Shown piece after piece: positions 6,694-12,633 of a stretch of 18,833 nt of DNA. Position 1 is the stretch's first letter; every line of letters starts with the position of its first letter. This DNA is from CAZPLZ01 sp964587525. Its GTDB lineage: Bacteria; Oederibacteriota; CAKKQC01. The notes under the pieces are model-generated. The model was given only the letters and a program-made list of their open reading frames with translations, did no database searches and was not told where the DNA came from. The position numbers and the translations under genes are program-made. The stretch lies in contig CAZPLZ010000055.1 in NCBI GenBank assembly GCA_964587525.1, positions 1 to 18,833 on the forward strand. Reading direction: 5' to 3'.

Positions 6694-7938
6694 GTGACCA
6701 TCGTGACCCGCGGCGTCCGGGGACGGGGAAGCGCCCCGCGCCGGTTTTTCGGCCTCCCCCGCAATGTGGTCTTGCTGGGGTGGACCAGTTTTTTCACTGA
6801 CGCGGGCAGCGAGATGATCATGCCGGTCCTGCCGCTGTTTTTGCGCGGGGTTCTTAAGGCTCCCATGATGGCGATTGGCCTGATCGAAGGCGTTGCGGAG
6901 GCCATTGCCAACCTGATGCGATTGATCAGCGGGCTCTGGGCTGACCGGATCGGACGCGCCAAGCCGTTTGTCTACGCCGGGTACGGCCTGTCAACCGTGA
7001 TGAAACCGCTGCTGGCGCTGGCGCATAGCTGGCCGTTCGTCCTTGGCATACGGTTCATGGACCGGGTCGGCAAAGGACTGCGCACCGCGCCTCGTGACTC
7101 TCTCCTTGCAGCCTCCACCCCTCGGGCTAACTTTGGAAAAGCCTACGGGTTTCACCGGGCGATGGACACCGCTGGCGCCGTCGCCGGTTCCGCAATCGCC
7201 GCCGTGGCCTTGTGGTCGATGGGCGGCGTGTCATCCTCCGGGGTCCGCTGGCTCTTTGTAGCGTCCGTCATTCCATGCCTGCTTGCCGTGCTGTTCATCA
7301 TGCCCGTTCGGGAGCCAGCAACCGGGGCCCAGCCGGTCAGCGGGCCGCGGCCTCCACAGGCCAAGACGGGAGCTTTTTCCCTCTCACTCGCCGCATGGAC
7401 ATTGCTCGCAGGGGTGGCGTTGTGGGAGTTGGGCAATATTAGCTACGTCTTCGTGCTGCTTCGTCTCAACGATCTGGGTGTGCCCGAGCGATTCATTCCC
7501 CTGGCGTATCTGGCGTTTAATGTTTTGTACATGCTCGCCGCGTTGCCGGCTGGCATGATGGCTGACCGGATCGGAATTCGCACCGCCTTGTTGCTTTCGC
7601 CTCTCTTCGGTGCGGCGGCGTACTTGACGCTTGGCTCGTCGGCCCTGGGACTCGCGGTGTCGGCGGGTCTTGTTCTGTTTGCGCTGCACAGCGCGGTGGT
7701 CAACGTCATCCCGCGGGCTGGGGTAGCCCATTTTGCGCCTGCGGGAGGGCGGGGGACCCTCTTCGGGCTGGTCGGGGTATGCGCGTTTCTCGGGAACACG
7801 TTCGCCGGCGCTCTCTGGCAGTGGCTGGGCTCCGGAGCCGCGATGCAGATTGCCGGCCTCCTCTCGCTGCTGTCACTCATCCCGTTCGCATTCCTTCCAA
7901 ATATCCCTCGCGGGGTGAGAAAATATGAGACCCCATGA
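6694..7938 (+). CDS. Major facilitator superfamily (MFS) transporter
   Basis: A 414-residue membrane protein with about 12 hydrophobic segments in two halves. The N-terminal half carries SFFTDAGSEMIMPVLPLFL at the first helix, LWADRIGRAKP as the MFS loop 2-3 motif, and DRVGKGLRTAPRDSLL. This last motif marks a widespread, largely uncharacterised MFS branch. The second half repeats the loop motif as GMMADRIGIRTALLL. Substrate cannot be read from sequence. The start is GTG at 6694, preceded by GAGG at 6682-6685; the overlapping ATG at 6692 is followed directly by TGA. The 3' end overlaps the lipoprotein gene by ATGA, linking it to the cytochrome c maturation genes. A heme, metal or other biogenesis-related cargo is possible but unproven. 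Confidence 0.9.
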   Translation: MTIVTRGVRGRGSAPRRFFGLPRNVVLLGWTSFFTDAGSEMIMPVLPLFLRGVLKAPMMAIGLIEGVAEAIANLMRLISGLWADRIGRAKPFVYAGYGLSTVMKPLLALAHSWPFVLGIRFMDRVGKGLRTAPRDSLLAASTPRANFGKAYGFHRAMDTAGAVAGSAIAAVALWSMGGVSSSGVRWLFVASVIPCLLAVLFIMPVREPATGAQPVSGPRPPQAKTGAFSLSLAAWTLLAGVALWELGNISYVFVLLRLNDLGVPERFIPLAYLAFNVLYMLAALPAGMMADRIGIRTALLLSPLFGAAAYLTLGSSALGLAVSAGLVLFALHSAVVNVIPRAGVAHFAPAGGRGTLFGLVGVCAFLGNTFAGALWQWLGSGAAMQIAGLLSLLSLIPFAFLPNIPRGVRKYETP

Positions 7939-8528
7939 TCAGGTTGGCAAGCGCTCTCCTTGTTGTAGGAGTGATTCCGGTCTGGTTCACCGGCTGCAGG
8001 GACAGCGGGATCAACGTGTATACGGTCCCAAAAGAGTCCACGGTGGGCCACCCGGCTGGATCCGCTGCGCTGGAAAGCCGGTCGGAGGGAGAACTTCACT
8101 GGACTGTGCCAGAAAGCTGGGTTGCCAAACCGGCCTCAGGCATGCGCGCGGCAAGCTTCCTGATTCCCGGCGCGGACGGGCAGACCGTAGAGATGTCCGT
8201 CGTGGGGCTGCCGGGGCCCGCGGGAGGGGCGCTGGCTAACGTCAACCGCTGGCGGAGGCAATTAGGCCTCCCACCCTTGAAGACAGAAGAACTGGCCACC
8301 CAATCCACCCGGCTTCAGAGCGAGGCCGGAGCAATCCTGCTGGTTGACTTCACCGGGGCGGACCAGGGGGAAGGCACCACGCAGAAGACCCGGTTGCTCG
8401 GCGGGGTCCTCGTGTTAAGCGAAAAGACTTGGTTCTTCAAGGTGACGGGGATGCCTTCCGTCATAGCTGCGGCCAAACCGTCCGTGGTTAGATTTCTGAA
8501 GAGTGTGCATGAGGCCTCTCCTCACTAA
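7935..8528 (+). CDS. Small lipoprotein of unknown function in the cytochrome c maturation operon
   Basis: A 197-residue protein with a lipoprotein signal peptide: MIRLA, a hydrophobic stretch, then FTGC with Cys21 as the lipidated residue. The mature part is a single soluble domain with WTVPESWVAKPASGMRAASF near residue 55 and a C-terminal KPSVVRFLKSVH. This pattern resembles small proteins encoded next to ResB/CcsA in some Gram-negatives, but I do not recognise a named family. It is placed between the MFS gene (ATGA overlap) and resB (20-base overlap). That suggests a role in heme handling or apocytochrome presentation at the membrane; this is inference from context. Confidence 0.75.
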   Translation: MIRLASALLVVGVIPVWFTGCRDSGINVYTVPKESTVGHPAGSAALESRSEGELHWTVPESWVAKPASGMRAASFLIPGADGQTVEMSVVGLPGPAGGALANVNRWRRQLGLPPLKTEELATQSTRLQSEAGAILLVDFTGADQGEGTTQKTRLLGGVLVLSEKTWFFKVTGMPSVIAAAKPSVVRFLKSVHEASPH

Positions 8529-9666
8529 ATTAGCCCCCCTTGGGGAGGCCCTGGGTTCGATGAAGTTGGCCATCTTCTGCCTGGTACTGCTCATGGTGCT
8601 GGTGGTCTATTGCACCTTGGCCCAGGTCCACCTGGGCACCTTTGGCGCCGTGGATCTGTATATCCGTTCCATGTTCCTCTATTGGACGGTGCCCGGAGTC
8701 GGCTGGAAAATTCCTGTCTTTCCAGGCGGGGGGTTGGTCGGCCTCCTGCTGGCCGCGAACCTCATGACTGCGCTGGTTCTCCGGATAGAATTCCGGGCGC
8801 ACAAACTTGGCCTGTTACTGGCGCACGTGGGACTGTTGCTGCTCGTGATCGGTGAATTCATCACGGGCTCCTTCGCCGTGGAATCCGCCCTGGCCATCGA
8901 AGAAGGCTTCACCCGCAACTACTCAGAAAGTCAGCGGGAGATGGAGCTCGCGCTCATTGACGTGACTGACGCTGAATCCGACACGGTCTTCAGTGTTCCC
9001 GCTGCTCTGCTTAAGGCGAAACGCGACATCGTGGATCCACGGCTGCCGGTGAGGTTTCGCGTCAAGCGGTACTACCCGAACTCGCAACTTCGTGAGCGAG
9101 GGGGGGGAAGTGGGATCCCGCCAGCCGCCACCGCGGGGATAGGACAGCGGCTTGACGTCGTTGAGATGCCAGTCGTCATGGCGGACGACCAGGTCAACAC
9201 CGTCTCGGTCTTTATCGAAGTTCAAGCGAATGGCACCAGCCTCGGGACCTGGCTCCTCTCCAGTGACCTTAACCCGCAGGTGTTGACACATGGCGGCCAT
9301 CGCTACACCCTGGCCATCCGGCCAACCCGTTACTATCTTCCGTTTTCCCTAACCCTGAAGGACTTTACGCACGACGTGTACCCGGGCACGGACATCCCAA
9401 AGAATTTTTCCAGCCTCGTCCGTCTCAACGACCCTCAGCGGGGGGAGGATCGGGATGTGTTGATTTACATGAACCATCCCCTGCGGTACCGGGGCCTGAC
9501 GTTTTACCAGGCCAGCTTCGGCAAGAATGACACGCTCTCCGTCCTGCAGGTTGTGAGAAATCCCGGGTGGCTCCTGCCGTATGCGTCGTGCGTGTTGGTG
9601 GCCATCGGACTTCTCATCCACTTCCTGCTCCAGCTTCGTTCGGCCGGAAGCGGCCCCGTCGAATGA
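8509..9666 (+). CDS. resB: ResB-like cytochrome c biogenesis protein (system II)
   Basis: A 385-residue membrane protein. There are three hydrophobic segments near the N-terminus (MKLAIFCLVLLMVLVVYCTL, then about residues 79-90 and 98-118), a large periplasmic domain, and a final membrane helix (PYASCVLVAIGLLIHFLL). The periplasmic part has the ResB landmarks LPFSLTLKDFTHDVYPGTDI and MNHPLRYRGLTFYQASF. With CcsA, ResB forms the system II heme export and ligation complex, holding apocytochrome and heme at the outer face of the inner membrane. The ATG at 8509 is chosen over a GTG at 8503 because GAAGAG (8498-8503) sits at proper spacing. It overlaps the lipoprotein gene by 20 bases and ccsA by ATGA. 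At this length it is a compact form of the family. Confidence 0.88.
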   Translation: MRPLLTKLAPLGEALGSMKLAIFCLVLLMVLVVYCTLAQVHLGTFGAVDLYIRSMFLYWTVPGVGWKIPVFPGGGLVGLLLAANLMTALVLRIEFRAHKLGLLLAHVGLLLLVIGEFITGSFAVESALAIEEGFTRNYSESQREMELALIDVTDAESDTVFSVPAALLKAKRDIVDPRLPVRFRVKRYYPNSQLRERGGGSGIPPAATAGIGQRLDVVEMPVVMADDQVNTVSVFIEVQANGTSLGTWLLSSDLNPQVLTHGGHRYTLAIRPTRYYLPFSLTLKDFTHDVYPGTDIPKNFSSLVRLNDPQRGEDRDVLIYMNHPLRYRGLTFYQASFGKNDTLSVLQVVRNPGWLLPYASCVLVAIGLLIHFLLQLRSAGSGPVE

Positions 9667-11540
9667 TCGCGCGGCGATACCTCCCCTGGGTCCTGCCGGT
9701 CCTCTGCGGGGCGGCCCTGCTGTTGTCTCTGCGCACGCCACGCAGCGCCAGCGGTTTTGACCTCGACGGTTTCAGCCGCCTGCCGGTGCTGAACAACGGG
9801 CGCGTAAAGCCTTTTGACACTGTTGCCCGGACCTCGCTCCTGTTGCTGCGGGGAAAGCAGTCCTTTTCCCTCAACGACCGGTGGGTGAGCGGGATCGAGT
9901 GGCTGCTCGATATGGCAGCCCGTCCCCAGGTCGCGGATGTGTACCAGGTGTTTGAGATCAACGACCCGGATGTGGTGGGGCTGATCAGGCAGGCGCAAGC
10001 GCTGCCGGCTGCGCCACGGCAGGCAGGACAACGGCACTTCGCCTATCAGGATCTCGAACCCGCTCTGGAGGAGATCGGCGAACAGGCCGCGCGCGCGGAG
10101 CGAGTGGAAGCTCAGGTCCGCTCGCGGTTCCAATCCGCCGTCGTCAGTCTGCGCCGGCAAATCTTTCTGTACCATCGGCTGCAGAACAGTTTGCAGGTGG
10201 CCGGGACGGAGCAGTTCCCGGAGGAAATTGCCGATTATCAGCGGAGCTTGGAGCCGGGCCTGGTGTCGCTCGGTGCCCATCAGTGCTCCGAGACCTATGA
10301 TCGTGAGGCGTTGGTCGCCATCGGCTATTACTTCAAGCGGTATCAATTCCTGTCGCAGTCCGCAGAATTCCACGCGCTGGCTCCGCGGGAGGGGGAGCCC
10401 TCCGATCACTGGATCAACATGGGTGCTGGATTGCTGGAGGCGTTCAAGACCGGTAACCCCCATTCCGGAGCTCCAACATACGCCGCCCTGCTTCAGGCTT
10501 ACCAGGAATCCGATGTCCCGGTCTTCAATGCGAGGCTGGCTGACTACCGCCGCTCGCTTGCCGGCCAACAGTCCCGGTCCGCGGCTTCTGCGAACTTCGA
10601 GGTGCTCTTTAACAGGGTGCAGCCCTTCTACCACGGGATGATCTTCTACCTGTTGGCTGGACTGCTGGCGTTCGCCGGCTGGCTGAGGTGGCCGGACCTC
10701 TTTCGACAAGCTTCCTTTTATCTGCTCCTTCTGGCCCTGGCCGTTCACACCGGAGGCCTGTTGACCCGGATCGTCTTGCAAGGGCGGCCCCCAGTGACCA
10801 ACCTCTACTCCTCTGCGGTGTTTGTGGGTTGGGTGGCGGTCGGGCTTGGGGTGTATCTGGAACGGAAGGTCCGCAACGGCATCGGGACCATCGTGGCGGC
10901 GGGAATCGGTTTCGCCACCCTGATCATCGCTCATCACCTGATGTTGTCTGGTGATTCGATGGAGATGATGCGCGCCGTTCTGGACTCAAATTTCTGGCTG
11001 GGCACCCACGTGGTGACGGTCACGATCGGCTACGCTTCCACCTTTCTGGCTGGCGCAATCGCCATCGTCTATATCCTGCGCGGGGTCCTTTCGCGGTCCC
11101 TCACCCCCGAAACCGCGCAGGCTATGTCTCGGATGACCTACGGGGTCGTGTGCTTCAGTCTGTTCTTCAGCTTCGTGGGAACGGTGCTGGGCGGCATCTG
11201 GGCGGATCAGTCGTGGGGACGCTTCTGGGGCTGGGATCCCAAGGAGAACGGCGCCCTTTTGATCGTGCTCTGGAACGCGATCATCCTGCACGCCCGGTGG
11301 GGGAAATTGGTGGGGGATCGGGGAGTCATGGTGATGGCGGTGTTCGGTAGTGTCATCACCAGCCTGTCCTGGTTTGGCGTGAACATGCTGGGCATCGGCC
11401 TGCACTCCTACGGGTTTATGGACCGGGCGTTCTTCTGGCTGGCGGCGTTCATCGTCAGCCAGTTGGCGATCATGGGCCTGGGGAGCCTGCCGCTGCGCAC
11501 CTGGCGCAGTTTCAACGCTGTCAGCGCACGGGAAGCCTGA
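9663..11540 (+). CDS. ccsA: CcsA/CcsB-type cytochrome c heme lyase (system II)
   Basis: A 625-residue membrane protein. An N-terminal helix leads into a long periplasmic domain that begins with FSRLPVLNNGRVKPFDTVAR, as in the large CcsA variants of Bacteroidetes-like and PVC bacteria. From about residue 320 a multi-helix core follows. It holds the heme-handling WWD motif WGRFWGWDPKENG (about 518-530). Flanking conserved histidines are in VHTGGLLTR, LGTHVVTV and GIGLHSYG. The protein attaches heme to CXXCH apocytochromes at the periplasmic face together with ResB. The ATG at 9663 forms an ATGA overlap with resB; the open frame extends back to 9567 inside resB and is not used. It appears to be the last gene of the MFS-lipoprotein-resB-ccsA unit; a 114-base gap without a clear terminator follows. 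Confidence 0.92.
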   Translation: MIARRYLPWVLPVLCGAALLLSLRTPRSASGFDLDGFSRLPVLNNGRVKPFDTVARTSLLLLRGKQSFSLNDRWVSGIEWLLDMAARPQVADVYQVFEINDPDVVGLIRQAQALPAAPRQAGQRHFAYQDLEPALEEIGEQAARAERVEAQVRSRFQSAVVSLRRQIFLYHRLQNSLQVAGTEQFPEEIADYQRSLEPGLVSLGAHQCSETYDREALVAIGYYFKRYQFLSQSAEFHALAPREGEPSDHWINMGAGLLEAFKTGNPHSGAPTYAALLQAYQESDVPVFNARLADYRRSLAGQQSRSAASANFEVLFNRVQPFYHGMIFYLLAGLLAFAGWLRWPDLFRQASFYLLLLALAVHTGGLLTRIVLQGRPPVTNLYSSAVFVGWVAVGLGVYLERKVRNGIGTIVAAGIGFATLIIAHHLMLSGDSMEMMRAVLDSNFWLGTHVVTVTIGYASTFLAGAIAIVYILRGVLSRSLTPETAQAMSRMTYGVVCFSLFFSFVGTVLGGIWADQSWGRFWGWDPKENGALLIVLWNAIILHARWGKLVGDRGVMVMAVFGSVITSLSWFGVNMLGIGLHSYGFMDRAFFWLAAFIVSQLAIMGLGSLPLRTWRSFNAVSAREA

Positions 11541-11634
11541 GCCCGTGGAGTTATTCCGTGGAATCTCTTTGCCCATCTGCTGACAAAGCGTACGGTGGCT
11601 GCCTTCCCATAGGTTTCCAGAGGGAGTACATCAG

Positions 11635-11658
11635 ATGCAAGAGTTGAAAAGGCCATGA
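11635..11658 (+). CDS. Seven-codon leader ORF ahead of the DUF5131 gene
   Basis: ATG at 11635 has a good Shine-Dalgarno (GAGGGAG, 11620-11626, 8 bases upstream) and encodes MQELKRP before a TGA that overlaps the DUF5131 ATG (ATGA, 11655-11658). The DUF5131 start itself has only AAAAGG two bases upstream, which is too close to work well. Ribosomes finishing the leader could therefore reinitiate on DUF5131. The frame is open a little further upstream (to about 11584), so it could also be the tail of a lost gene. Confidence 0.35.
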   Translation: MQELKRP

Positions 11659-12410
11659 GTGATAGATCCGCAATCGAGTGGACAGATTCGACATGGAACC
11701 CGGTCACGGGCTGCACCAAGGTCAGCCCCGGCTGCAAGCATTGTTACGCGGAGACGTTTGCTGAGAGATGGCGCGGGATACCTGGACACCCTTATGAGCA
11801 AGGCTTTGATCTACGAATCTGGCCCAACCGGCTCAGTTTGCCCTTAACATGGAAGACACCTCGTACAATCTTTGTGAACAGCATGAGCGACCTGTTTCAC
11901 GAAAAAGTTCCGCTCTCGGTCATTAGAAAGGTCTTCTGGGTAATGGAGGAGGCGTCTTGGCATACATTCCAAGTTCTTACCAAGCGAGCGGACCGTCTCT
12001 CTACTCTCGCGGCGAAGTTCAACTGGCCACCGAATGTCTGGATGGGAGTATCGGTCGAGACCTTTCAATATCTCTGGCGAGTTGACCGCCTTCGGAACGT
12101 GCCCGCGGCGGTGAGGTTTTTATCTGTTGAACCGCTGGTGGGCCGAGTTGGCAGCATGGACCTCGGTGGCATTGATTGGGTAATCGTCGGCGGGGAAAGC
12201 GGCCCGGGTGCCCGGCCAATGGACCCAGAATGGGCAAGAGAGATTCGTGACCAGTGTGTTCTAAAGGGAGTGCCCTTCTTCTTCAAGCAGTGGGGGGGCG
12301 TCCGGAAGGGGAAAACGGGCCGGGTTCTCGATGGCCGTACCTGGGACGAGATGCCAAATGGGCAGACACTAAGTGCATTCAGTTTAACCGCGAGGAGAGC
12401 CGGAGTTTGA
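11655..12410 (+). CDS. DUF5131 / phage Gp37-Gp68 family protein
   Basis: A 251-residue protein of the phage Gp37/Gp68 (DUF5131) family. The signature N-terminus is complete: SAIEWTDSTWNPVTGC, then KVSPGCKHCYAE, giving a three-Cys motif (Cys20, Cys27, Cys30) that may bind an iron-sulfur cluster or zinc. Later family blocks are FVNSMSDLFHE, VLTKRADRL, WMGVSVE, RFLSVEPLVG and WVIVGGESGPGARPM, and near the end FFFKQWGG. Homologs are found in phages and islands, often beside a TcmP partner; function is not established, and a radical-SAM-like role has been suggested from the motif. No TcmP gene is visible here. The last 15 or so residues (after TWDEMPNG) read through an ORF6N remnant in another frame, so the native C-terminus was probably replaced. 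The first in-frame start is 11655. Confidence 0.85.
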   Translation: MSDRSAIEWTDSTWNPVTGCTKVSPGCKHCYAETFAERWRGIPGHPYEQGFDLRIWPNRLSLPLTWKTPRTIFVNSMSDLFHEKVPLSVIRKVFWVMEEASWHTFQVLTKRADRLSTLAAKFNWPPNVWMGVSVETFQYLWRVDRLRNVPAAVRFLSVEPLVGRVGSMDLGGIDWVIVGGESGPGARPMDPEWAREIRDQCVLKGVPFFFKQWGGVRKGKTGRVLDGRTWDEMPNGQTLSAFSLTARRAGV

Positions 12411-12505
12411 GGTCGCAAATTGCGACCTCAAAAGTGAAGCGATGTGGTCGCCGCTATCAGCCGTTTGTCTTTACGGAGCACGGCGTTGTGTTACTCTGCG
12501 ACTGA
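12374..12505 (+). pseudogene. Truncated ORF6N-domain gene remnant
   Basis: This frame reads CIQFNREESRSLRSQIATS, then KVKRCGRRYQPFVFTEHGVV and a short LLCD before TGA. It matches the core of ORF6N-domain (KilA-N-associated, phage and mobile-element) proteins, which carry FQLTxEExxxLRSQIATSxxxRGGRRYxPYxFTEHGVxML. The N-terminal part that should precede FQ and everything after HGVVLL are missing, and no other frame continues the domain. It overlaps the end of the DUF5131 gene in a different frame. I read it as the leftover of a gene cut on both sides at the junction between DUF5131 and the cas operon. The similarity is recognised by eye over about 40 residues. Confidence 0.65.
12406..12432. repeat. 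Perfect 27-bp palindrome inside the ORF6N remnant
   Basis: Arms TTTGAGGTCGCAA (12406-12418) and TTGCGACCTCAAA (12420-12432) flank a single A. In the ORF6N frame the palindrome encodes the conserved LRSQIATS segment, so part of the symmetry follows from protein sequence, but a perfect 13-bp arm exceeds what coding would demand. It contains the stop codon of the DUF5131 gene. No T-run follows, so it is a weak candidate for a terminator. It could be a protein-binding, recombination or insertion-target site. Confidence 0.8.
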
Positions 12506-12633
12506 CAACGTCATGGCATCCGGACTCCAGGACTTCATTGAGCGAGATGGCCCCATCATGGGAGCCGGAGAAACACAACGGGTTCATTGCATCGGTTGCC
12601 GTCTTGTGCCTATGTCCCGTGTGCCGCACTCGT

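Noticed and set aside
11541..11654. Promoter or terminator in the gap after ccsA
   Set aside because: Only a short ATTCC/GGAAT hairpin and no convincing -35/-10 pair or T-run could be found by eye.
12406..12432. Intrinsic terminator between DUF5131 and cas3
   Set aside because: The palindrome is followed by AAAGTGAAGC instead of T residues, its one-base centre gives no normal loop, and it encodes conserved residues of the ORF6N remnant.
12442..12633. N-terminal extension of Cas3
   Set aside because: The frame is open here, but the translation (Arg/Cys-rich, RTSLSEMAPSWEPEKHNGF) overlaps the ORF6N remnant and has no Cas3 similarity; the conserved N-terminus starts just after 12634.
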